Assembly: GCA_964481395.1 (NCBI GenBank)
Contig: CAYZYG010000110.1
Location: 1 to 16,389 of the forward strand
DNA: 16,389 nucleotides
Direction: 5' to 3'
DNA from: JBFMFH01 sp964481395
GTDB taxonomy: Bacteria > Acidobacteriota > Vicinamibacteria > Vicinamibacterales > JAKQTR01
Shown here: in pieces, positions 8,295-15,176 of the stretch
Numbering within the stretch: the first letter of the stretch is position 1
Layout of the letters: each line of letters starts with the position of its first letter
Translations under genes and position numbers: made by a program
Notes under the pieces: model-generated
What the model was told of the DNA's origin: nothing
Seen by the model: only the letters and a program-made list of their open reading frames with translations
Database searches by the model: none

Positions 8295-10511
8295 ATGCGT
8301 TCAGGGTTCCGCACGATGATGCTCGCGTCGGTGGCCGTCGCCGCAACGGTGGCGCTCGCGGGCGCGCAACAGGGTAAGAAGAACTTTACTTACGAGCAGG
8401 TGTTCGGCGCGCCGGGCGGGCCGCCGGGCGGGGGCGCCACCAGCCTGATGAGCCCGCTTCCCCGCGTCACCGGGTGGCTGGACGACGACCACTACCTGGA
8501 AATGCGCGAGGACCCGGCCGACAAGCAGGTGAAGACCTTCAAGGTCAGCGCCGCGGATGGCACGGCGACCGTGCACGCGGCGGCAGGCGGAGGTGCGCCG
8601 GGCGGCGGCCGCGGGGGCTTCGGCGGCGGCCGCGGAGGCGGCGGTCAGGCGGTGCCTGGCGGCCGGTGGTCGGTGTCGACGCGGCAGGGCGACCTCTTCG
8701 CGCTCGACTCGGAGACGAAACAGACACGCCAGCTCACGGCCACGGCCGATGCCGAACAGAACCCGCGCCTCTCGCCCAACGGCAAGCTGGTGGCGTACAC
8801 GCGCGCGGGCAATCTGTTCGTCTACGACCTGGAGAAGAGCCTCGAGCGCCAGCTCACCACCGACGGCAGCGACGTCGTCTACAACGGCTGGGCGTCGTGG
8901 GTCTACATGGAGGAGATTCTCGGCCGCGCGAGCGCCTACGCCGCCTTCTGGTGGTCGCCCGACAGCACGAAGCTCGCCTTCATGCGCTTCGACGACACGC
9001 CGGTGCCGGTCTTCCCGATCTACCACGCCGACGGCCAGCACGGCGAGCTCGAGCGGCAGCGCTACCCGAAGGCGGGCGACCCGAACCCGTGGGTGGCCAT
9101 GGCCGTGGCCAACGTCGCCGACGGCAAGGTGACGTGGATGGACTTCGACGAGAAGGTCGACCACTACATCGCCTGGCCCTTCTGGACGTCCGACTCGAAG
9201 ACGCTGACCGTGCAGTGGATGAACCGCGGGCAGGACGTCATCCGGTTCTACAACTGCGACCCGGCCACGGGCCGGAAGACGATGATCTTCGAGGAGAAGC
9301 AGAAGGCCTGGGTCGAGTGGTTCGAGGATCTGGCCTATCTGAAAGACGGCAGCTTCCTCCTGCGCAGCGGTGTGGACGGCTGGGAGCACCTGTACCTCTA
9401 CAACGGCAACGGGACGATGAAGAAGCGCCTCACCTCCGGCGAGTGGCGCGTCAACGGCGTCGTCCGCATCGATGAGGGCGCCGGGTACGTCTACTTCACC
9501 GGCAAGCCGACGAAGACCTGGGACTCGCACCTCCTGCGGGTGAAGCTGGACGGCACGGGCCTGGAGACGCTGACCAAGGGCGACGGCGTCCACCGGGCCC
9601 AACTCTCGCCGAACGCGAAGTACTTCATCGATACCGTGAGCACCATCGCCACGCCATCCGTCATGAGCCTGTACCGTGTCGACGGCACGCTGGTGCGGAA
9701 GCTCGGCGAGCAGACGCCGTCGGCCGAGTACGCGTGGGGCAGGGGCGAGATGCTGACGATTCCCTCCGAGGATGGCCAGTTCCAGCTCCCGGCCTACTGG
9801 GTGCTGCCTCCGGATTTCAATCCGAAGGACACGAAGAAGCAGTATCCCGTGATCGTCACCATCTACGGCGGGCCGAACGCCGGGCAGGTCAACAACGCCT
9901 TCCCGTCGATGCAGGCGCACTACTGGGCACAGCGCGGCGTCATCACGTTCAGCGTCGATCACCGTGGCAGCGGGCACTTCGGCAAGAAGGGCGTCGACCT
10001 GATGCACCGCCAGCTCGGCAAGTGGGAGATGGCCGACTACATCGCGGCGACGAAGTGGCTGCGGTCGAAGCCCTTCATCGCCAAGGATCGGATCGGCATC
10101 ACCGGCAGCTCGTACGGCGGCTACACCACGATGATGGCGCTGACGTACGGCGCGGGCGACTTCAACTACGGCATCGCCGGATCGTCCGTGTCCGACTGGC
10201 AGCTCTACGACTCCGTGTACACCGAGCGCTACATGGACACCCCGAAGGAGAACCCCGAGGGGTACAAGAACGGCGCCGTCCTCACGTGGGCCGACCGCTA
10301 CAAGGGCGGCCTGCGCATCACGCACGGCACGATCGACGACAACGTGCACGCTCAGAACTCGATCCAGGTCGTGGACTGGCTCACGTCGCACGGGAAGAGC
10401 TTCGAGTTGATGCTGTACCCGGACAGCCGTCACGGCATCCAGGCGAACCAGCGGCCGCACCTCACGCGGGAAGCGCACGATTTCTGGATGAGGAATCTGG
10501 TCAGGCGCTAG
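8295..10511 (+). CDS. Secreted S9 family prolyl peptidase, dipeptidyl peptidase IV-like
   Basis: A 738-residue protein with a signal peptide (about 1-24, ending VALAGAQQ), a DPP-IV N-terminal beta-propeller (about 55-500) and an alpha/beta-hydrolase domain (about 510-738). The catalytic residues are visible: Ser606 in GSSYGG, Asp681 in HGTIDDNVH and His713 in DSRHGI. Their spacing (75 and 32) is close to human DPP-IV (78 and 32). Glu206-Glu207 in WVYMEEI match the double-Glu motif that holds the substrate N-terminus, so removal of dipeptides after a penultimate Pro or Ala is likely. It is probably periplasmic or exported and used in peptide degradation. Oddities are a Gly-rich insertion at 98-123 and a Gly/Pro stretch at 38-47. 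GGGGAGG precedes the ATG by 4 nt. The last codons and the stop lie inside a 7-bp array. Confidence 0.94.
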   Translation: MRSGFRTMMLASVAVAATVALAGAQQGKKNFTYEQVFGAPGGPPGGGATSLMSPLPRVTGWLDDDHYLEMREDPADKQVKTFKVSAADGTATVHAAAGGGAPGGGRGGFGGGRGGGGQAVPGGRWSVSTRQGDLFALDSETKQTRQLTATADAEQNPRLSPNGKLVAYTRAGNLFVYDLEKSLERQLTTDGSDVVYNGWASWVYMEEILGRASAYAAFWWSPDSTKLAFMRFDDTPVPVFPIYHADGQHGELERQRYPKAGDPNPWVAMAVANVADGKVTWMDFDEKVDHYIAWPFWTSDSKTLTVQWMNRGQDVIRFYNCDPATGRKTMIFEEKQKAWVEWFEDLAYLKDGSFLLRSGVDGWEHLYLYNGNGTMKKRLTSGEWRVNGVVRIDEGAGYVYFTGKPTKTWDSHLLRVKLDGTGLETLTKGDGVHRAQLSPNAKYFIDTVSTIATPSVMSLYRVDGTLVRKLGEQTPSAEYAWGRGEMLTIPSEDGQFQLPAYWVLPPDFNPKDTKKQYPVIVTIYGGPNAGQVNNAFPSMQAHYWAQRGVITFSVDHRGSGHFGKKGVDLMHRQLGKWEMADYIAATKWLRSKPFIAKDRIGITGSSYGGYTTMMALTYGAGDFNYGIAGSSVSDWQLYDSVYTERYMDTPKENPEGYKNGAVLTWADRYKGGLRITHGTIDDNVHAQNSIQVVDWLTSHGKSFELMLYPDSRHGIQANQRPHLTREAHDFWMRNLVRR

Positions 10512-10530
10512 GCGATAGGCGACGGGCGAC
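10503..10530 (+). repeat. 7-bp tandem repeat overlapping the S9 peptidase stop codon
   Basis: Four in-phase units, AGGCGCT, AGGCGAT, AGGCGAC and GGGCGAC. The TAG stop (10509-10511) spans the first unit boundary, so the final arginines and the stop are encoded by repeat sequence. Similar AGGCGAC-containing text occurs on the minus strand at about 13526-13546. Confidence 0.8.
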
Positions 10531-10630
10531 TGGGAGAGAGTCGGCCACAGTGCGCGGTAGGGCGCGTTCAGCTTGTCCACCAAAGCCCGGGCAGGGCGAA
10601 GGCGGGCCGAGCGCGCCTGGACGATCATCG

Positions 10631-11593
10631 ATGATACGTGTCTTTGCACCGGCAACGGTCTCCAATCTGGGCCCGGGATTCGACGTCCTGGGCCTCGCCC
10701 TCCCCCGCCCGGGCGACATCGTCGAGGCCGAGGCGTCGAATGAACCCGGCGTCCAGCTAGCGGACGTCAGCGGAGACGATGGGAGCCTGCCGCGCGACGC
10801 GGCGCGGAATGCCGCCAGCGTGGCGGCGGCGGACGTGCTGCGGCGGGCCGGCGCGCTGGAACGCCCGCGGGCCGGGACCGCTGCCCGGGTCGCCGGCATC
10901 CGCATGCGACTGCACAAGCAGATGCCGCTCGAGAGCGGCCTGGGCAGTTCGGGAGCTTCGGCGGCCGCGGGCGCGTTCGCCGCAAACGAACTGCTCGGCC
11001 GGCCGTTGTCGCCGACCGACCTCGTGGCGAGCGCGGCCGCCGGCGAGCGGGTCGCGTGCGGGGCGGCGCACGCGGACAACGTCGCGCCGTCGATCCTCGG
11101 CGGCATCACCCTCGTCCGCAGTTACGATCCGCTCGAAGTCGTTCAGCTTCCCGTCCCGGATGGTCTCCACGTCGTCGCGGTCCACCCCCATTGCGAGGTT
11201 TCGACCGCGCAGGCCCGCGCGCTGCTGGCGAACCGGACGTTCCCATTGACCGACGTCGTGGCCAACGCCGGCAATCTGGCCGCGCTCGTCGCCGCCCTGC
11301 ATCAGGGGAATCTGCCGCTGCTCGGCCGGGCCATCGAGGACCGCCTCGTCGAACCCGTCAGGGCGCCGCTCATCCCGGGCTTCCAGGCCGTCCGGGCGGC
11401 GGCACTCGACGCCGGCGCCCTCGGGTGTTCCATCTCGGGTTCCGGACCGACGCTCTTTGCCCTTGTCGAGTCCGACGTGGATGCGGCCGCCGTGGCGCTG
11501 GCCATGCGTGCGGCGTTCAGGTCCGCCGCGCGACTCGAGAGCGACGTCTGGATGGGTCCCGTGAGCCCTCACGGCGCCCGCGTGCTGGCCTGA
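10631..11593 (+). CDS. thrB: Homoserine kinase ThrB
   Basis: A 320-residue GHMP-family kinase, the normal length for bacterial ThrB. Motif 1 is PATVSNLGPGFDVLGLAL (7-24). The ATP-binding loop is MPLESGLGSSGASAAAG (98-114). HADNVAPSILGGI (147-159) is characteristic of homoserine kinase, and the C-terminal motif is GCSISGSGPTLFAL (265-278). It phosphorylates L-homoserine with ATP to give O-phosphohomoserine, the substrate of the next gene's product, in the cytosol. The ATG at 10631 gives the canonical N-terminus MIRVFAPATV. The frame stays open upstream to 9734, but that part is antiparallel to nothing real and overlaps the peptidase gene in another frame. No strong Shine-Dalgarno sequence is visible. 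thrC starts 4 nt after the stop. No homoserine dehydrogenase gene lies nearby in the window. Confidence 0.96.
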   Translation: MIRVFAPATVSNLGPGFDVLGLALPRPGDIVEAEASNEPGVQLADVSGDDGSLPRDAARNAASVAAADVLRRAGALERPRAGTAARVAGIRMRLHKQMPLESGLGSSGASAAAGAFAANELLGRPLSPTDLVASAAAGERVACGAAHADNVAPSILGGITLVRSYDPLEVVQLPVPDGLHVVAVHPHCEVSTAQARALLANRTFPLTDVVANAGNLAALVAALHQGNLPLLGRAIEDRLVEPVRAPLIPGFQAVRAAALDAGALGCSISGSGPTLFALVESDVDAAAVALAMRAAFRSAARLESDVWMGPVSPHGARVLA

Positions 11594-11597
11594 CGTC

Positions 11598-12899
11598 ATG
11601 AGACTTGCCAGCACTAGCGGACGGACCCCCGAAACGACGTTCAGTGACGCGCTCGTCCGAGGCCTGGCACCGGATGGCGGTCTCTATGCGCCCGTCGACC
11701 TCCCACGCTTCGCGCCGGCCACCATCGACGCCTGGCGCGGCCTGCCGTTCGGTGACGTCGCAGCCGGGTTGGCGCGCGCCATTCTGGCCGGCGAGTTTCC
11801 AGACGAGGTCATCGAGCGGCTCACACGCGACGCGTTGGACTTTCCGGTTCCGACCAGAATTCTCGACGATCGCCTGTCGGTGCTGGAACTCTTCCACGGT
11901 CCCACCCTCGCCTTCAAGGATGTCGGGGCGCGGTTCCTGGCCCGTTTCTTCGGCTGGCTGGCCGCCGAGCGGGGCGACACCGCGACCATTCTCGTGGCGA
12001 CGTCGGGCGACACCGGCAGCGCCGTCGCTCGCGGGTTCTGGAACGTGCCGGGTATCCGAGTCGTCGTGCTCTACCCCGCCGGCAAGGTGTCGCCATTCCA
12101 GGAAGCACAGATGGCGACTATCGGTGGGAACATCACCGCCGTCAGGGTGCCCGGTGTGTTCGACGACTGCCAGCGCCTCGTCAAGACGGCGTTCCGCGAA
12201 CCAGCACTCGCCCGGCTGGGCCTCTCGTCCGCCAACTCGATCAACATCGGCCGGCTCCTGCCACAGAGCTTCTACTACGTGGCCGCGACGCCTGCCGCCG
12301 CGGCGCGCTCGACGGATCCCATCACGTTCGTCGTGCCGTCCGGCAACCTGGGCAACCTCACGGCGGGGCTGCTCGCGTCACGCATGGCCATCCCGCAGGC
12401 TCGGTTCGTCGCCGCGTGCAACGCCAACGACGTGCTCCCCGAGTATCTCGACACGGGGACGTACCGCAGCCGGCCCTCGGTGCAGACGATTTCGAACGCG
12501 ATGGACGTGGGCGATCCCAGCAACTTCGCGCGGCTGCTCGCCATCGCCGGCGATGCGGCCGGCATGCGGCCGATGATTCGGGGTGAGCGCGTCACCGACG
12601 CCGACACGCGGGCGGCCATCAGGGACGCCTGGCGCGCGCACGGCGTGGTGCTGGATCCGCACACCGCGGTGGGCTACCGAGCGGCCATGCGGCTGCTCGA
12701 GGCGGGCAGAGAGGGCCCGGTCGTGGTCCTGGCGACCGCCCACCCGGCCAAGTTCGCCGACACCGTGCGGGAAGAACTGGGGTTCGAGCCGGAACTGCCG
12801 GAAGCCGAGCGCGATTGGCGGTCGAGACCGCTCCAGGCCGTGGATCTGCCGGATACACGCCTGACCTCGTTCGTTGATCTGCTGAAGAGCCTGTCGTAG
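11598..12899 (+). CDS. thrC: Threonine synthase ThrC
   Basis: A 433-residue PLP enzyme of the E. coli ThrC type (about 430 residues). The PLP lysine is Lys107 in HGPTLAFKDVGARF. Other family motifs are TSGDTGSA (135-142), SANSINIGRLLPQ (211-223) and PSGNLGNLTAG (247-257). The N-terminal domain carries the typical SDALVRGLAPDGGLYAP (16-32). It converts O-phosphohomoserine to L-threonine and phosphate. The ATG at 11598 lies 4 nt after the thrB stop and has no Shine-Dalgarno sequence, which suggests translation coupled to thrB. A short hairpin starts 15 bp after the stop. No leader peptide or attenuator was found upstream of thrB. Confidence 0.97.
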   Translation: MRLASTSGRTPETTFSDALVRGLAPDGGLYAPVDLPRFAPATIDAWRGLPFGDVAAGLARAILAGEFPDEVIERLTRDALDFPVPTRILDDRLSVLELFHGPTLAFKDVGARFLARFFGWLAAERGDTATILVATSGDTGSAVARGFWNVPGIRVVVLYPAGKVSPFQEAQMATIGGNITAVRVPGVFDDCQRLVKTAFREPALARLGLSSANSINIGRLLPQSFYYVAATPAAAARSTDPITFVVPSGNLGNLTAGLLASRMAIPQARFVAACNANDVLPEYLDTGTYRSRPSVQTISNAMDVGDPSNFARLLAIAGDAAGMRPMIRGERVTDADTRAAIRDAWRAHGVVLDPHTAVGYRAAMRLLEAGREGPVVVLATAHPAKFADTVREELGFEPELPEAERDWRSRPLQAVDLPDTRLTSFVDLLKSLS

Positions 12900-12913
12900 G
12901 AAGCACGGCCGGC

Positions 12914-12929
12914 GCCGGTGGGAACCGGC
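12914..12929 (+). terminator. Weak hairpin after thrC, possible terminator
   Basis: A 6-bp stem (GCCGGT / ACCGGC) with a 4-nt GGGA loop lies 15 bp after the thrC stop. No T-tract follows. Placement between convergent genes is the main support. Confidence 0.35.
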
Positions 12930-12975
12930 CCGTACGGCATGAGGCGCCCGGCCTGCCGCAGGTGGATCTGCGCGG

Positions 12976-13212
12976 CTAGGCGGAGAGTGCCGGACCGTCG
13001 GATGGCCCGGCCACGCGCCCCGCTGACGCTCCGGGCACCGCAGGGACGTCCCGCGGGAGCACGACCGCGCCGGTCCGGTGATCGGCCCGCAGGCAGCCCG
13101 GCCCGCGGACGTCGAGGAGCCGAACCACCACGCCGTCGTAGCGTTCGTAGACGCCGACGGCACACCCGCACGGCAGGTGCTCGCCCTTGAGAACCCGGTA
13201 GATCCTGAACAT
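12976..13212 (-). CDS. Unknown 78-residue protein with a CGC motif
   Basis: I do not recognise a named family. The ATG at 13212 has AGGA 7 nt upstream and starts MFRIYRVLKGEHLPCGCAVG. The frame remains open a further 42 residues upstream, but that part is Arg-rich and unconvincing. Residues 1-53 alternate hydrophobic and charged residues like a small beta-rich fold, with cysteines at 15, 17 and 40. The C-terminal third (VPAVPGASAGRVAGPSDG) looks disordered. There is no signal peptide or membrane segment. A Cys-x-Cys pair could bind metal, but this is only a suggestion. It is convergent with thrC, and its upstream side, on the same strand, is the large repeat region that follows the AGCS gene. 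Confidence 0.6.
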   Translation of the reverse strand: MFRIYRVLKGEHLPCGCAVGVYERYDGVVVRLLDVRGPGCLRADHRTGAVVLPRDVPAVPGASAGRVAGPSDGPALSA

Positions 13213-13351
13213 CGACCCGTCCTGTCTCGGCAACCAACGGCGCTGGCGGCCGTGTGCCCGGTCCCTGGCAGAGGACCCGTTGCCTCTGAGAAGGGTTAGA
13301 CAGGCAGGGAGGACTCGAAGATACGTGCTCCATCCCACTGACTGCGAACGG

Positions 13352-13435
13352 TGAGTTGTGAGTTCTGAGATGTGAGTTCTGAGATGTGAGTTCTGAGATG
13401 TGAGTTCTGAGTTGTGAGTTGTGAGTTCTGGGTGG
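13352..13435 (-). repeat. 7-bp tandem array, lower block of the large repeat region
   Basis: Twelve in-phase 7-bp units on the plus strand: TGAGTTC and TGAGATG alternate as a 14-bp dimer in the middle, TGAGTTG occurs at both ends, and a diverged TGGGTGG closes the block. Eleven units (13352-13428) are near perfect. It is out of phase by 1 bp with the upper block and separated from it by a palindrome. Stretch 13213-13351, between this and the small gene, holds only a weak 6-bp hairpin at 13269-13288. Confidence 0.93.
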
Positions 13436-13438
13436 TCA

Positions 13439-13452
13439 GGCCACGCGTGGCC
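13439..13452. repeat. 14-bp perfect palindrome between the two array blocks
   Basis: GGCCACGCGTGGCC is a perfect inverted repeat without a spacer. It sits exactly where the repeat type and phase change. It could be an operator-like site or a breakpoint relic; nothing else identifies it. Confidence 0.6.
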
Positions 13453-13455
13453 GCC

Positions 13456-13644
13456 TTCTGACTCCTGGCTCCTGACTCCTGACTCCTGACTCCTGATTCC
13501 TGTCTCCTGACTCCTATCTCCTGACGCCTGTCGCCTGACCCCTGGCCCCTGTCTTCTGTCTTCTGTCTTCTGTCTTCCCGATCCCCGGTCCCTGGTCCCC
13601 GGTCCCTGTCTTCCTACTGTCTACTATCTACTGCCTACTGATCT
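13456..13644 (-). repeat. Large 7-bp tandem array, upper block, overlapping the AGCS gene 3' end
   Basis: Twenty-seven units keep exact 7-bp phase over 189 bp. Read on the plus strand they form sub-blocks: TCCTGAC variants (13456-13553), TTCTGTC three times (13554-13574), alternating TCCCCGG/TCCCTGG (13582-13609), and CTRYCTA variants (13617-13637). The last units lie inside the AGCS coding sequence and include its TAG stop (13628-13630). On the sense strand of the AGCS gene the units read GTCAGGA, GACAGAA, CCGGGGA and TAGRYAG. Confidence 0.94.
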
Positions 13645-15019
13645 TCCCCCTCGCCGCCACCGCTACGATCCCGCTCAGACCAATGAGCCCGATCAGGTTC
13701 GGAAACACCTGCAGGCCGTTCAGCAGATCGCCCCAGGCCCAGACGAGATCGACGCTCAGCGTCGCGCCGAGGGGAATCAGCAGGCAGTAGGCCCAGCGGT
13801 ATGGCACCGCGACGCGCCGCCCCAGCAGGTATTCGAAGAATTGCTCGCCGTAGTAGGCCCAGCCGATAAGCGTGGTGTAGCCGAAGAGGAACGCGCAGAA
13901 GGCCACGACCCAGCCGCCGACCGCCGGAATGGCCGTATCGAAGGCGGCGGCGACCGCAGCCGTGCTCGTCAGCCCCGCGCCGCCGGCCCGGATGAGTTCG
14001 ATCGACTCCTGCGCCACGCCGCTCACGAGGATCGTGAGGGCGCTGATCGTCGACGTCACGAACGAGACGATGAACACCTCCATGACGGCGTTCAGTCCCT
14101 GCTGCGTGGGCTGCGTGCTGCGCGCCGTGCCGTAGGCGACGGCCGCCGTCCCGTACCCGGCCTCATTCGCGTAGATGCCGCGCGCCAGGCCGTACCGCAT
14201 GGCGATGATGATCCCGATGCCCGTCGCGCTGCCCGCCGCCGCCTTAAACGAGAGGGCCTCGCGGACCACCGTCGCCAGCACCGACGGCAGCGCCGACGCG
14301 TGGCTCAGGATGACGAACAGCCCGCCCGCCAGGTAGAGCGACACCTTCAAAGGCGACAGCTTCTCGGCGGCGCGGCCAATTGACTTCACGCCGCCGATGA
14401 TGACGAGCCAGGTCAGGACGGCGATCGCCACGCCCGACACCCAGGTCGGGATGTCGAACTGGCTCTTCAGGACGATGGCCATCGAGTTGGGCTGCGTGAA
14501 CGGCGTCGTGCACAGCGCGGCCGTCGCGGCGATGAGCGCGTACGTGCCCGCGAGCCAGCGTGACTTGAGGCCATCGCGCAGGTAGTACATCGGGCCTGAC
14601 GAGCTGCCCTTCTCGTGAACGCCGCGGAAGGTCACACCGAGCACGGCCTCTGCGAACTTGATGGCGGTCGCCACGAAGCCGTACACCCAGATCCAGAACA
14701 GCGCGCCAGGTCCGCCCGTGACGATGGCCGTCGCCACGCCCGCGATGTTGCCGGTGCCGATGGAGGCCGCAAGCGCGGTCATGAACGCCTGGAAGGGTGA
14801 GAGCGCGCCAGCGGCGCCGGCCTGGGCCTTGGGGACGACCGTCCGCACGGCCTCGGGCAGACGGCGGATCTGAACGACGCCGGTTCGGATCGTGAGGAAG
14901 ATGCCCGCGAGGATCAGGAGCACCATCAGCGGACCGGGCACGGGCCCGATCGGCGTCTGCCACGGCCCCCAGACGACGTCGGCGCTCCAGAAGATCGCCC
15001 GGCCAATCAGATCGAACAT
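13628..15019 (-). CDS. Sodium/alanine symporter, AGCS family
   Basis: A 463-residue polytopic membrane protein with about ten to eleven hydrophobic segments, within the usual AGCS length of 450-540. Family signatures are ALAASIGTGNIAGVATAI (82-99), GGPGALFWIWVYG (102-114), KFAEAVLGVTFR (121-132), GPMYYLRDGL (142-151) and GIYANEAGYGTAA further on. AGCS proteins import alanine or glycine with Na+ or H+ across the inner membrane; the exact amino acid cannot be told here. The ATG at 15019 has GGAG about 9 nt upstream and an extended -10 element close by. The final residues ISRQ and the stop are encoded within the 7-bp array, so the C-terminus may have been altered by repeat encroachment. The gene is divergent from the MATE gene. 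Confidence 0.95.
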   Translation of the reverse strand: MFDLIGRAIFWSADVVWGPWQTPIGPVPGPLMVLLILAGIFLTIRTGVVQIRRLPEAVRTVVPKAQAGAAGALSPFQAFMTALAASIGTGNIAGVATAIVTGGPGALFWIWVYGFVATAIKFAEAVLGVTFRGVHEKGSSSGPMYYLRDGLKSRWLAGTYALIAATAALCTTPFTQPNSMAIVLKSQFDIPTWVSGVAIAVLTWLVIIGGVKSIGRAAEKLSPLKVSLYLAGGLFVILSHASALPSVLATVVREALSFKAAAGSATGIGIIIAMRYGLARGIYANEAGYGTAAVAYGTARSTQPTQQGLNAVMEVFIVSFVTSTISALTILVSGVAQESIELIRAGGAGLTSTAAVAAAFDTAIPAVGGWVVAFCAFLFGYTTLIGWAYYGEQFFEYLLGRRVAVPYRWAYCLLIPLGATLSVDLVWAWGDLLNGLQVFPNLIGLIGLSGIVAVAARGKISRQ

Positions 15020-15040
15020 GCGAGGGGTCTCCCGAGCGGC

Positions 15041-15046
15041 ATCCTA
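15041..15046 (-). promoter_or_regulatory. Extended -10 element of the AGCS gene
   Basis: On the minus strand, TGG directly precedes TAGGAT, giving an extended -10. Transcription would begin about 15 nt before the ATG at 15019. No -35 match is evident, as is common with extended -10 promoters. Confidence 0.42.
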
Positions 15047-15142
15047 CCACACGGCCGCGCAGGAGCCCGGCCTCTGTGCTGCCGCGGCGGCGGCGTCCTT
15101 CACGACCCCGACTCCCCGGACCGGTCCGTCCGGACGCCGGGG

Positions 15143-15148
15143 TAAGAT
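15143..15148 (+). promoter_or_regulatory. Possible -10 element of the MATE gene
   Basis: TAAGAT, in the context GGTAAGAT, lies 28 bp before the ATG at 15177. It implies a leader of about 20 nt carrying the ribosome site GGAG (15169-15172). No convincing -35 is present. Confidence 0.38.
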
Positions 15149-15176
15149 AGAGAGCTTCGGGATCCCACGGAGCTTC

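Noticed and set aside
9734..10630. Extension of the thrB frame far upstream into the S9 peptidase gene
   Set aside because: The upstream part is Arg/His-rich noise in another frame of the peptidase gene. The ATG at 10631 gives the canonical ThrB N-terminus.
10531..10630. Possible thr attenuator or leader peptide before thrB
   Set aside because: No run of Thr or Ile codons and no terminator/antiterminator pairing could be seen in the short gap.
8301..10655. Very long minus-strand open frame (784 codons) opposite the S9 peptidase gene
   Set aside because: It is a shadow of GC-rich coding DNA. Its translation is dominated by Arg, Val, Ala and His without any domain, whereas the plus strand encodes a complete peptidase with all catalytic residues.
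12918..13190. Plus-strand 90-codon frame after thrC
   Set aside because: Arg/Pro-rich translation opposite the more convincing 78-residue minus-strand frame, with no ribosome site.
13269..13288. Hairpin CAGAGG/CCTCTG upstream of the 78-residue gene
   Set aside because: Only a 6-bp stem with an 8-nt loop and no T-tract; too weak to call a regulatory element.
13213..13338. Upstream extension of the 78-residue protein to a start at 13338
   Set aside because: The extra 42 residues are Arg-rich and unconvincing, while the ATG at 13212 has its own AGGA at good distance.
13352..13644. CRISPR-like array
   Set aside because: Units are 7 bp with no unique spacers and no cas genes. This is a tandem short-unit array, not a repeat-spacer array.
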